Assembly: GCA_000499405.2 (NCBI GenBank)
Contig: HG738138.1
Location: forward strand, 372,001 to 436,000
DNA length: 64,000 nt
DNA from: Onchocerca volvulus
Taxonomy: Eukaryota; Nematoda; Chromadorea; Rhabditida; Onchocercidae
Direction: 5' to 3'
This document shows positions 14,601 through 26,527 of the stretch, piece after piece. The notes beneath the pieces were generated by a model, which was not told where the DNA came from, made no database searches, and saw nothing but the letters and a program-made list of their open reading frames with translations. Position numbers and translations under genes: made by a program. The first letter of the stretch is position 1; every line of letters begins with the position of its first letter.

Positions 14601-17130
14601 TACTAGAAATATGCAGACTAGGAACTCGTTCTAGGATTATCAACTTTCAAATGCTAGCCAGTTTGTTTCAATCGACTAATCTTCTTCATTTATCTTCAAC
14701 CAATGAATAAATATATAGCATATATTTCAGTCTTCCGTTTAGACTGCCTAAACTGCAACTGACATGGAATTTGTAAAAATCTTTCTCTTTGCTTCATTTT
14801 AATTTTTGTCTAGCCTACTTTTTGGCTGTTTTTATTCAAAAAAATCTTCGTATTTTTTGCTTCACTTTACCTCGCCAAATTGGCCTTTATTTATCTCTCT
14901 CTTTAGTTTCCTCATTTGTTCACATTCCTCTTCAGTTGTTTTCATGTTTTTCAACCATAAATAATTTGCTTTTTTTTCCTCTTGTACTGACACAATGAAG
15001 TGTCATTATTAAGGTTTTCTTGAAACGTCCCAAATATCTCTTTGATTTGATCTGCATAAAATTTCAAAATTTTTTATAAGTTGCAAATGTGAACTTCGAT
15101 GGTATGGGAAAAAGGGAAAAAGTTCGGAAAAAAAAGGTGAAAAAAATTAAGAAATTACCATAACAATATGAAAAATAATTGTTGGAAGTGTGATGTTGTT
15201 TTTTCTCACACAACTGAATAATAAATTATTGCAATTTTTCATTCAATCGATTAGACCCTCTAGTAATTTCTATAACTCATGCAAAATATATATTTGTTTT
15301 ATTTTTAGATTCGCTTCTGGAAAAATAAAAAAGAAGTAAATTTTTACAAAAATATTAAAAAACTTCTCTAAAAATGTCTGTTTTTCCTTAATCAAATTTC
15401 GGCAAAATGTATGCAGTATAAACACTTATTTCATTCTTTTATTTTGGAACTTTTGAAGATTAGCATCAATTAATTGGATTAAGCTACTTCGTCAAAGGAC
15501 CGAAATTTCGTAAAGTTTTTTATCGCCCCTTGCAATATTTCATTTTTATGATTCTCAAAGTTTAATGGTTAATAGTTGCAATTTTTGCAAGGAAGATTCG
15601 AAGCATAATAAAGACTGTTGCAAGTCCCGAGATCAGACAAATGTGATGGAATTTTTGCAAATCGCAGCTGATGCATGAAAATGACAGATGATTAAATATT
15701 TATTTATGTCTCAATAGGATTCACTTTTAGATGTAAAAGCCTACTGATATAAAAATATCGGGAAAAAAAATTTTTTTTCTGAACTGAAAAGGCTTTTCGA
15801 TCAATTAGCTGAAGTCATGCCATCAATTTGCGGCAAACAGACGTGAATTTTCATAAATGATGAATGATCTCTCACTTCCATTTCAATTTTTAACGAACCA
15901 TCCATTCCACAGATTTGTTCAGTTTATTTTTTGTTTGTCGCAACAGCTGCATTAATTAATCATTGTTACATCTCAAAAGATTCGACGTGTAATTTGATTC
16001 AACGATCTGCGTGACTGTAGTAGCCAACACCTCCAACGTATCCATAGATGTGGTATCTAAAAATTACGTACAGTAGACTTTACAAGAGTACGGAAAAAAT
16101 TGCGCTAATTGTTTATATAAATATTATTGTTCGAATTATGATTGAACGAATCAACTATCACAAGTGTGAATGCATGATATATCACTAGCGATGTGACATC
16201 TCTGTTCTTCATTTCTCAAAAAGTTTTATGAACGAAAAAGATGGCATAATGACTTTTTTTTTTTTTTTGAACTTTTTGAACTAATTTGTGTATACTTAAG
16301 TAAATCTACCATACTTCTCTTCCGAGAAAACGAAAATATTTTGCGGAGAAAAAAACTGGAAAATATTCAATTCCTTAATTATTCTCGTAATTTATATGAC
16401 AGAAATTTCAAGTTTTTCACGAACTCGAACAATTCTGTTCGTATTAAGTACTCGAAAAGTTCACCATTCTTACCTATGCAAAATTTGCATATTAGAGCTT
16501 CCAATTAGAACAATAAAATAACCACTGTTGAAAAAGAAAGTTAGCTGTTTAACAGTGAATAGCTTATTCATTCTTTTTTTTTTTTTTTTTTCTTTTTTAT
16601 TGTCAGCTATGAAGAAAAAATTAAACAGATGAAATAATTGGAATGGCATATCTCTTTACTTGTACAATTTGAACTGAATTTGATATGTGACTGATAAAGG
16701 CTGTTTGAACAGATATACTCCCTGGAAACTTTTTGAAAACTCAGATGGCATATTGATCATCCGACAAACAACCGAAAAACATCATCAACAAAGAATTGAA
16801 TTAAACGAACAAATTTAAGAACTATCAGTCTAATCTTTATTTTATCAGATTTGTTTCTGACTAGTTGTTTCATGAATATGAATACATATATGTATATAAT
16901 TGCTCCTGCGTTTTAGTTGTAAAGTAGTGATGAAAAGTCAGCGGGTAACGAATAACACTATTAACACTATTGGATGAGTATTGTTGTTGTTTTTTGGAAG
17001 ATGTGGGGTGATCAGATCAAAGATCAAATTTTTTTTTCTCTATTTCTATATTTCCATATATGTATAGAAATTTAGAAACACCGAGAAAAAAATTATATAT
17101 ATATATAAAATATAGCATGACTTATCCAAA
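8655..17130. other. Gene-poor AT-rich stretch
   Basis: No exon chain with protein similarity was found on either strand over about 8.5 kb. Open frames here are rich in Phe, Ile, Leu, Tyr and Lys, as expected from random AT-rich DNA. The 9700-10500 part is slightly richer in GC and in TCTC/CTCC words but gave no convincing exon. Homopolymer A and T runs are common. The region may hold regulatory DNA, unrecognised small RNAs or a decayed remainder of the pseudokinase gene's TBC part. Confidence 0.5.
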
Positions 17131-17152
17131 TGTGATGTTGAAGAGAGCCGTT
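17131..17152 (-). terminator. Degenerate histone 3' stem-loop
   Basis: On the minus strand, 10 nt past the H2B-like stop, the sequence reads AACGGCTCTCTTCAACATCA. Replication-dependent histone mRNAs end in a conserved hairpin of the form AAC-GGCTCT-loop-AGAGCC-ACCA. The 5' flank and 5' arm (AACGGCTCT) are kept, but the 3' arm is mutated so the stem no longer pairs fully. The position and partial match make it a relic of the histone 3' processing signal. Confidence 0.55.
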
Positions 17153-17161
17153 GGGTTTAGG

Positions 17162-17524
17162 TTAAGCCGAGCGACATTCAAGACATAGTCGCTTAAAAAA
17201 CTTTGAGTTCGCATACTTCCTGATCGCCTTTGTACCTTCCGAAGCAACATACTTGGCCAATCCGCCAGAAGGGATAACTCTCACAGCCATCTGAATTTCC
17301 CGAGAAGAAATAGTATAACGCTTATTATAGTTGGCCAAGAGACTTGCTTGAGCGGTAGTACGTTCCAAGACATCGTTCACGAAGAAATTCATGACTGACA
17401 TAGCCTTCGAGGAGATGCTCATATTAGGATGCACCTACTTCAGGACTCGATAAATGTAAGGACTCCTTTCGTCAGCTTCGTACTTCTTGCCACCATTATT
17501 TCCAGACGAATCAGGCAAATTCAT
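17162..17524 (-). pseudogene. Decayed histone H2B gene
   Basis: Intronless frame on the minus strand from ATG at 17524. H2B is the core histone that pairs with H2A. The histone-fold blocks are plain: [40 protein letters not shown] and [19 protein letters not shown]. An in-frame TAG at 17437-17435 stands where H2B has Gln (K-Q-V-H-P), cutting the frame after 29 codons. The normal stop after the final SK is also lost, adding about a dozen extra residues. The N-terminal tail is short and has lost most of its lysines. Many substitutions at normally invariant sites (for example LLLPGELAKH to [10 protein letters not shown]) indicate relaxed selection. An upstream TATA-like element and a downstream hairpin relic suggest decay of a real genomic histone gene, not a retrocopy. 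A readthrough or alternative-start product from GTG at 17434 is conceivable but unlikely. Confidence 0.85.
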
Positions 17525-17558
17525 GTATGTTTATAATGTTGTGATGAATGTTTTTGGC

Positions 17559-17569
17559 TTATAAAAAGG
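17559..17569 (-). promoter_or_regulatory. TATA-like element of the H2B relic
   Basis: The minus strand reads CTTTTTATAAG about 35-45 nt upstream of the ATG at 17524, a spacing typical of replication-dependent histone genes with very short leaders. In AT-rich DNA such a motif can arise by chance, so this is a weak call. Confidence 0.35.
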
Positions 17570-19170
17570 AACATCACAATTTCTTCCATAAATTTCTGAA
17601 ACAAAAAAAAATCTTTTCAAATTTCATGGTAGGAAAATATTTGATGTTATGCTAAGCGAATAAGATTAGTTCCTAGAAAAATTTATTATTTAAAAAAAAA
17701 ACACCAAATAAATCTATGAAAAATTGAATACGTGAGAAAAAAATTATTTTATTATTTCTCAAATAAGATTTAATTAAAAAATAGGAATGAATTTTTCGAC
17801 CAATTTATAATTATTCAAGAAGAATAGTTCAGATGATCGATGAGACTATTCGACCATTCAAGTTGATATATTTCCCAATTAAGATTTAATGAATGTGCCA
17901 TACAATCATAAATCACCATTTAGAAATTAACTCACAAGCTTTTTTTATATATAGCACTAAAGAATGTTGGATATTTCATGATTTGCTTTGATAAGAATGT
18001 TGTTGCAAGCTCTGTGAAAAGCAGTTATGATACGTCAGTCAACACGGCCAAGCGTATTCAAAATTTTCCGTGGAACTTACAAACTGGAAATCATTATCTT
18101 TGCAATTATCATTGCTGCACGATTATCCAACTCGTAAAATCCTGCAGTTGCAATTTATTTTGCAGAAGTACGAAAATATTTTAGAAAACAACTAACCATT
18201 TCCTGTAATAACAAAATAGGTAACTGGATGATATAGTACTTCTCTAAAAGGATGAATCATAGATACTGTTTTTTTTTTTTTTTTTTTTTTTTATCATCAT
18301 CACAGATAATGATTTCATTATAAGAATGACATCAATGATATCGTCACACTTATTTACAGCTTTTCGGATTGGTCCTCAGAAACTTTATGGTGAGGAGGAA
18401 TTTCTGTCTTGATGATATAACGAAACAATCAAATTCCTAATATTGTTGATGAGAAATTCAGTATGTAACTAGCATTCAGAGAGATAAAAAAAGGAACGAA
18501 CTTGCCCAAGTTTTTTGTAATAACATCAGTTGAAAATTTACTGATTTTTTATTTTTTTTTTTGAATACTCTCTTTAAAACTTGAGTGTATAAATTGTCAT
18601 AAGTACAAATAATTGATTACTAGACAGTTATGAAAAGAGTGATAGGGTTAAAAATATCAGGACAACGCCCAAGATTTTTAAGGAGGTCAAGAATAAGAGT
18701 TAATCTTATTCAGGAAAATTGAGAATTAAAAAAATTTTTTGAGTTCCTATTTTTCTGTATAAAGATGTAAATTTTTTTATCAAAGAATGAATGAATTAGC
18801 AATTTTATAAACATTCAATGATTAATACCGTAGTCAATGTATTTTATATTTTCATTCGTCAACTTTTTGCAACATTTACTCTTTTTTTTTTTTTTACAGG
18901 TCACTTTAATTTCTTCGCATTGTTATTTAAGTTTTCATTTCATTTCGTTTCAGTGAATACTTGATTTTGTCTTTGTTAACGAAACTTCCCTTCATAAAAT
19001 CGAAACCGAAGCAAGTAGTAATAATGTAAGAATGAATGAATTAATTTGACATTGTTGAAACAATGGCGATATATTTCATTTCTATTACTTTCCAGTAATA
19101 ATGATGAATTTGATAATCTCCCTTATTTCGTTTTATCGATTCTATTTTTGATAAAATTTAAAATCGAATT
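17570..19170. other. Intergenic region upstream of the GPCR gene
   Basis: AT-rich DNA with several long T tracts (for example near 18270-18292 and 18881-18895). No coding signal was recognised. A clear acceptor, TTTCAG ending at 19174, lies 50 nt before the GPCR start codon and may be a spliced-leader trans-splice site. Confidence 0.45.
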
Positions 19171-19224
19171 TCAGTGGATTCGAAAGATTGAGTTAGCCGG
19201 AGATTATTGTCTTTCGGCATTCTG

Positions 19225-22200
19225 ATGCTGGGGACTTCGTGTCTCAAAGATAAGCAACTCTTACTGACAAATAGCAATTTGGATGATTTCTTGCAACACT
19301 ATGTATTTCCCATACAATTCATATTTGGTGTTGCCGGTAATTCCATCAACCTTATCGTATTACTCAGCAAAGGGATGCGTTCAAAGGTTTATTCATATAG
19401 CTTTTATTTGCTTGTTTGTTTATTTCCGGACTATTTGTATGAATTTTAAAGTCTTTTCAATTATATATCTTTATCGATTTTCCCAATATTTGATATGAAT
19501 CGAAAGATTTATGCTTACCTCATTTTTATTTAGAATATGCGACAATATTTTTTAGACAAATTCATTATTGTCAGCAATGGCATTTGCGGATTTAGCCTTA
19601 TTACTTTGTATGCTACCACATTCGTTGGCTTCTTTTGAAATCGCATATCGCAGTTATACATTTCGCTATTTTTACTACGTTAGCAAACGACAGTTAAATG
19701 CATTCGCAAATTTCTTCTCCACAGCAGCAACTTGGCTCGTTCTTCATTTTTCATCAATTTTTCATCTTTTTTTTTTTTCTTCTATCTATTGAACCATTAA
19801 ACTATGAGATATATAAATAAGTCGAAATCATTACTATTTTATGTAATTTATAATCATGCTATATTATTCTTATATACTATACAAATATTATTTGTTTTCT
19901 GTTTGATGAAAAATTATTTGAGAAGTAACTATTTGCCTAAAGAAAGCTTTTTATTTTTAATTCATATTAGTATCAATTTGTTTCATTTCAATAATTATGC
20001 AAACATCAAAGATTTGATTGATTGCTAAAATGATTAAATATAATATAACCATAATAATGTTTATTTTCGTTGTTCTTATTTGTTCACTATATTCTTCAAC
20101 ATTTTTATTTGAATTTAATTGTTGCTTGAATTTTTACTTGAATTACTCCTACATTACTTTTATGAATAATGTATCTTTTATAATCTTCAGAAATTAGTCA
20201 CAGTAATGTAAAATCAGATAGTAAACACTGAATATTTATGTAATACTTTGATCCTGTCAACATTGACAACATTTGATTCTTAGGTTAGTGCTTACGGTAT
20301 CCGTGGAACGATTCATCGGTATTCGATCACCGGTTCGTGCTCATTTTAAATGGAAAGAAAAAGGTGTCCTATTGATTATTGTGCCGATATTTATTGGTGC
20401 ATTCGTGATTACATTTTATCATCACATCGCTTACAAATACAGCATATACACTGTATGTAATGGTACTCAACTAAAGGGTAACGTCAGGCCGGTTTGTTCT
20501 TTGTCATTTTCTATCTCAATCGATTAATTGATAGCTGATAAATGAAATCGGATTTGGAAGTCAAATATTTCGACGACTTCTCGATTATTTTCAATGCTAC
20601 GTGTCTCCCAGATGATAGTTGGTAACGAAGATGCACACTGAAATGGCCATTTACCGGCTTTTTGACATATCTCATAGTGATATAAGTCGAATCGCTTTGT
20701 TTAATCCACCACTTGATTGAAGTATTTTGACATTGAAATTAAAATATAATTGTTGGAAAATTTCGTTATCTCTCACCTATCATAAACATTCCCAACATTT
20801 CACTTGAAATTATCAAAAAATCCTAATTCTGAAAGGATAGAATGCTAAAAGATTTTAAAATAAATTCGGTTAAAGTGGTAAATTTAGAAAATTTTATTTC
20901 TGTTATCCTAATCTCCCCGTTTACATCTTTTCAGTCGCATATTTAGCAAATTTAATTTTCTAACATGATGAAATACGATTTAAATTGCAGATAAATTATA
21001 ACTGGACTGGAAATAAGCTGTATGGTAATCTGTTGTCAAAGTATATTCATTATGGGAAATATTTACAACTGATAACAGTTATCTTAGTACCCATTGTTGC
21101 CGTTGCATTCCTTAACGTGTCACTCATTTGTTTGATGCGTAATCGTGTCGTAATACAACGAAATCGTAGTACCAGTAATAACAGTGATTATAGGTTTATT
21201 TTCTTATTATATTTTTAGATGAAGAGTAGAATGAACAGAAGAAGAGAGAAGGAAAAACTTGTTTTTGATAAGTATAATGACAGATGAAGGGAAATGGAGT
21301 AAAAAAAAATTATCTCCAGAGTTTTATTTTTGTTTTTGAATTAAAAAAAAAATTCAAACATGCATATTTATCACTGCAGTATGCTACGAAATTGTAATGA
21401 TACTGGAATAATGCAACGACAAGAAAAGAAAGTAACTGTTACCGTACTAGCGATTGTAACCTGTTTTACTATAACCCATGTAAGCTTTCCAAACTTTTGT
21501 CTATTCCCTTCATCTTAATTTGTTGATTTCTCGCTCGCTTGTACCAGTTATTCGATTTATTCTTTCAACAGTTTTGTACGCTAAATCAGTTTGGAAAAAT
21601 TCTTTTGGATTTTATCCCATTGGTAGGTAAAGAATTCCAAGCATAGAACATTCTTAATTATCAAAATGCAATAAATGAATGTAATTATCAAGAAAACAAT
21701 TCAAAAAATAAATTTAATTTAATTACCAAAGATTGCGTGAATTTTAGGCACCATCATTGATACCTTTCGTTTGGGAAACATTTGGCATATCTAAGGAGAA
21801 TCCACGGCCTTTTTTAGCAACAGTTAGTATTGCTAACTCATTGCTTATCACTGGAAAAGTTCTTAATTTTATATTATTTTGCTCAAGTTCCGTGCATTTT
21901 CGCCGTCGCCTCATGCACATATTACTTTCTCATTTTGTAAGTTTTTCCTTGCACTAAATGGCATTTTTCGCTTTTTTTGTATTCAGTTTTTGCTTAATTC
22001 GCATGCATCTCAAATGCTTCTTCGATTAATAAATGATGAAATCTTTCCATGTTTTGAAAATTCGAAAATATATGCTCGGGATTTTCTCAAATTTTTTGTA
22101 AAAATTTAGATGAGGCGATCGGAAAGCAGAAAATCGAAAAAAGTGTCGATATCACAATTCAAAAATTCCGCACCTGTACTTCCATTGCGAAAACTGAGCA

Positions 22201-22277
22201 CATCCCTTAATCGACGTTCAATTCAATGGCAAGATTCAGTGGTAGGAAGTAAATTTTTGGTTGAAGAAAACAACTGA
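19225..22277 (+). CDS. Class A (rhodopsin-like) neuropeptide-type GPCR
   Basis: Eight exons give about 419 residues: 19225-19386, 19556-19734, 20284-20491, 20991-21193, 21380-21479, 21572-21622, 21748-21936 and 22110-22277. TM1 has the GN motif (FGVAGNSINLIVLL). TM2 has the AFADLALLL aspartate. TM3 ends in ERF in place of DRY (122-124), followed by GIRSPVRAHFKW. TM5 contains ILVPIVAVAFLNVSLICL. TM6 is TVTVLAIVTCFTITH. TM7 reads SLLITGKVLNFILFCSSS with no NPxxY, as in many worm FMRFamide/myosuppressin-type receptors. The tail is basic and Ser-rich. It should sit in the plasma membrane of neurons or muscle and signal through G proteins; the ligand cannot be read from sequence. A TGA lies in frame upstream of the ATG, so this start is preferred. 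The exon 2/3 junction joins in frame only with a GC donor. Confidence 0.82.
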
Positions 22278-22466
22278 AACATATCATCATTTTTTTTTTT
22301 CAATTAAGCCTTTTTCCTCCTTTATCCATCAGGAGTGTGGATAAAAATGGAATTTTTTTCAAAATTTTTTAAACGACGAAATTGAAAACTCCTCTGGGGC
22401 ATATTTAAATAAGGTTATTATTTTCTACAAAAGTTTCAATAATCATAAGAATCATAATGAAATTGT

Positions 22467-22472
22467 AATAAA
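22467..22472 (+). terminator. Candidate poly(A) signal, GPCR gene
   Basis: AATAAA lies 190 nt after the GPCR stop codon and is followed by T-rich DNA. It faces the poly(A) signal of the convergent kinase gene about 235 nt away. Confidence 0.4.
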
Positions 22473-22707
22473 AGTATGGACTTGAAAATGAACCTTTTTT
22501 TTTTTTCCTTACTTTTTTCCTGTACGGCGTTATTAAGTTAAATCAAATCGAATTAAATTGAACTGAATTACTTTCCATATTTGTATGTTTATCTGTTCAC
22601 AGTATTATGTTGATGTTTGATCTCATTTACATTCATTTTTATATAAGATTTGCACAAAATACATTAAACATGATAACATAAATAATATCCAAAACAAAGG
22701 AATACTG

Positions 22708-22713
22708 TTTATT
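22708..22713 (-). terminator. Candidate poly(A) signal, CDK20-like gene
   Basis: AATAAA on the minus strand, about 80 nt after the stop at 22795, a normal 3' UTR length for a worm gene. Confidence 0.45.
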
Positions 22714-22794
22714 GAAGAAAAAGACAGAAAAATTTTTACATCTTTGTCTTTCCACTGATCTAAATCCAAAATTCCAATAAACGTCCAATCATTT

Positions 22795-25262
22795 TTAATA
22801 ATATTGCGCTAAACTAGCCTCCAAGTCAGGCTCAGTAGAATCCATTTGCTGGGAAGTTTTAAAATTCATTGGAGGTGGTACATACGGTGCTTGTTTCGGT
22901 GTTTCAACCATGAAAAATTTATGTTGCAAAGCTGCTTCTGCTGAATAACGTTCCTCAGCTGAGTAAACGATCAACTTCCGCAATAATGAAAGACATGTTT
23001 CGGGAGCTAATGGCACTGAAAATTAATTCTATTGAAGTAGGATATTCAAATTTTAAGCATAAAATAAATCAAAAGAACAAGCGAGATTCGATGTAATTAA
23101 AGTGAACATTTATGCATAAAAGTACGAAAAAAATAAAAATAAAAATACGAATGCTATATAAAGATCGTGTGATTTTAATTAAAGGTTATACGTAGGATAA
23201 ATGTTCACCCTCTTTTATTCAAACATTTTTAACTTGATTATGTTAACTTACAAGAAGAACTGAGAACGAAAAGGGAATTACCTATTTCTTTCCAATTATC
23301 CACCGGTTTATTATCCTCAAAAACAATTTTACCATAATCCGGCATAATATTCCAGCTTTTCCAATTTCGTTCACAAGGTGAACCAAGCACGGATATCAGT
23401 TTCCCTATCTGTTCAATATCATTTCTGCCCTGTAATGAATAAATTACTTCAATAAACACACTTTTAAATTATAAATTTCAAAATTTATAAGAGGACAATA
23501 TTAATGTTTAATTACAAGATGAATCTTAACAAATCAGTAGGAAATGCTGTTCTCTTAGCAAGACAGAATCTGTTCTTTTTATCATTCTCGTGCTACTACC
23601 GCATTTATACGGTACTACAGCAAAGATTACCGATGCAGCGTGCAAGTTTTTAGGTAAACAAATCCCATTTGAAATCAAGTCCAGTACCTGAACAATGCTT
23701 AACATAAGAATATCACTGCTCTATCACTCCGTACAGAAGACATTACAATCCCACGTACATGTCATTTTTTTTTTTTCCATTGATTTATTACAATTAAAAA
23801 GTACCATAAATAGTGGTGCACCATTATAAAATTCAGTAAATATACAGCCACAAGCCCATTCATCTACTTTAGGAACATAAGTTGTCGAACCGAACAATAA
23901 TTCAGGTGCCCGGTACCATCTGGATGCTATCTGAAACAATTACCTGATTTGAGATACAATTAATACAGTACAATGTTGAATTGTTAATTCCTTAGTGTCC
24001 AATAATTTTGAATTTTTCAGGAATCAGGCCAATTAAACAAAAAAAGATGAACAGTAATAGAAGTTTCGCTTTCTCTTATTTCATTCATTATTCTTACCTG
24101 GCAATCGTAATTTCGATTGGGATCATCCGATACATAAATACAACACTGTCCAAAATCCGTAATTTTTAGTAGCCCTGTCGATGTAATCAATATATTATCC
24201 GGCTTTAAATCCTCCAAACATCATATATATTGATATAACCGTATCAAACAGAGAACTACAATTAACTGGTTCATTTTTTTTTTTTTTTTCTTATGAGACA
24301 ATTCCTCGTTGGATCTAATAGCTTACCCGATGCATGATATTCAGGCTGTGCAGATAATCAATACCGATAAATAATTGATGCATGTAATATCGAGGAATTT
24401 CATCATTTAATGGACGATTGAAATCCTCAATTGCCAATTTCAAACTGGATCCGACATATTCCATCACAAGGGAAACCGCATCCGTGTTCAGGATTACATC
24501 GAATAATCTTACAATCTTAATTAAAAATGATGTAATTCAATAAAATTATCTTTTTAAGCTAGGAGATATGATCTAAGAATGAAATAAATATTATGTTTGC
24601 TTGTTTAACAATAAAAAAATTCTTTAAAAAAATGAAAGAGAATTTCTAGTTTGTGAATGATCGAAAAACTAAATGATATACTGCGAACTATTCATGTTGA
24701 TGAATAAATATTAAGAAACATTTTTGTGGTACGCATTTCTCAGAGCGAATACTTCCCGAATCAGTGAAATTTCATTCCGTTTGTTCCGTTTCAGCGGTAT
24801 TCGTTTAATAGCCACTTCCTCATGGCTCTGTAAAAAAATGCTTCAGATATCAATCCGGATAATTAACTTAGAAGTCTAAAAATATTTATTTTAACAGTTA
24901 TTTTGTTGCTATTATCCCAGTAATCTAAATCAGATTATTCTGAAAGTGGCCAAGAAAAGAACCAGTCGAAAAGTCTTCCTAAAAAACCTACAAGAATTCA
25001 ACCATCCATATAAAAAGAATTTTTAAAATCATTACATTTGTTAACAAATCATAAATGATTGAAATATATTAAAAATTATGGACTTCAGAATTTGATCAAC
25101 TCAACTTTGCTTTGATAATTTCGACATATTCTCTGGCTAACAACCTACCTGGAAATGAGTTGCTTTTAAAACGACACCGAATGCACCTCGACCAATAACA
25201 GAGATGATATGATAGGAATCATCGTAACCCTCCGATGTGTACAGTCTTGACCTTGACATCAT
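22795..25262 (-). CDS. dyf-18: CDK20/CCRK-type kinase, DYF-18-like
   Basis: Seven exons (25262-25149, 24827-24720, 24515-24327, 24211-24098, 23930-23805, 23429-23282, 23015-22795) give about 339 residues, the usual CDK20 length (about 346). Motifs in order: IGRGAFGVV (23-31), VAIK with Lys46, IVRLFDV, HRDLKPDN (136-143), DFG (156-158), [28 protein letters not shown], and [16 protein letters not shown] followed by MPDYGKIVF, which are CDK20-like features. All core catalytic residues are present. CDK20/DYF-18 acts with MAK/ICK-type kinases in control of cilium length and transport in sensory neurons. Unusually, the T-loop position normally Thr (YTHQVATRW in the human protein) is Asp173 (YDCQIASRW). 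Two ATGs are adjacent (25262 and 25259). Exon 3 uses an AAG acceptor. Orthology to dyf-18 is inferred from similarity, not from a tree. Confidence 0.84.
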
Positions 25263-26527
25263 TTCCTGTTTCTGCAAGATGTACATGCAACTGCTATATT
25301 ACAATCTACAGCATTTAATATAATCCGCGGATCCTAAGATGACGTTTACACGAAAAACCATAATACCAATTTGATTGATAAATAATGTCTATTGATAAAA
25401 CTGGTCGCCAAATATAAAGAACTTCCAGAATTATTGAAATCATTTTTTCGAAAAAATTGCACATCTGTCCGAAGGAAACGTTGAAATAAGTCCTTCATTC
25501 TTCTTTCCAAATCGATAATATACTAACTTTCTGATAAAAAGAACTACTAAGAGCCCAAAACTTCCTACAATTACTAAGAACCTCAAATCTCACACTATTC
25601 CGTACTTTATCCGAATAAAGTATGATGACATGCGCTCCCCAGACTTGGAACAAAAAAAAAGGAAAAAAAAAATAAAATAAAGTAAAACAAAACCATAACG
25701 CACTCAAAAATTTGTTTCCATAAAACGTCCATTTCCTACTCAGTGCCGTAGCCATGGAAACGCAGGGCAACGAATAATGCCAGTTTAAAGAAAATCGACT
25801 TGAACCTAATATCCTCTCCAGATTCTTACGACTGCATTCAATTAACAGTGTGAAACAGCAGAATTTTGAAAAATTGTGACAGTGCTGGTGGATTAAATTC
25901 CCAACTATACGTATGTAATGCTGGATGATATATCATACAACTGATAGACATCCGTGAAGCAATTACTATAATGATTGCTTCGAAAAATGCAGCTTTAATA
26001 TCTCCGCTGTGTTACGTATTGAAAATTCGTCATATATCGAAATTTTATGTACCAAATGTAAACAGAAACAAATCTGAACATTTAAAGTGAGAATATGGAA
26101 CAATTAATTGGAAACATTACAATAAATATAAATTTCATAAGAATAGCAACAGATGGAACTAATTCGAGTAAAAAAATATTAAAATTTGAAAATTCGGTTA
26201 AAAATTAAGTAGAGAAATCTAACGAATGCTATAAGGAACTAAAAAATGATGGCAATAGTTGTAGAATGATGCTTAGATTTCAAAATTTTCTTCAATGATT
26301 TTATAATAACTTCGATGATCTAACAACATATCAAAGTTTTTAGAAACGAACAACAGCTTCTGTGAAGTAGTGAGCGAGAAAAAAAAAACCTGACAAATAA
26401 TACAGGCACATTTTGTGAATATATTGATCAATTGTATATTTCAGTGACATGACTCAATCTAAATTTCACAGCAAATAGCTAATACTAATAGCAGTGTCCA
26501 TTGATAGCATTTGACTTAATACAAAAA
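25263..26527. other. Intergenic region between the CDK20-like and TMED genes
   Basis: Both flanking genes are on the minus strand, so this holds the 3' end of the TMED gene and the promoter of the kinase gene. It is AT-rich. No exon, repeat or RNA gene was recognised. The spacing of about 1.3 kb is long for a tightly packed nematode operon. Confidence 0.45.

Noticed and set aside
14386..14643. 85-codon minus-strand frame
   Set aside because: No similarity, no splice partners, and isolated in gene-poor DNA.
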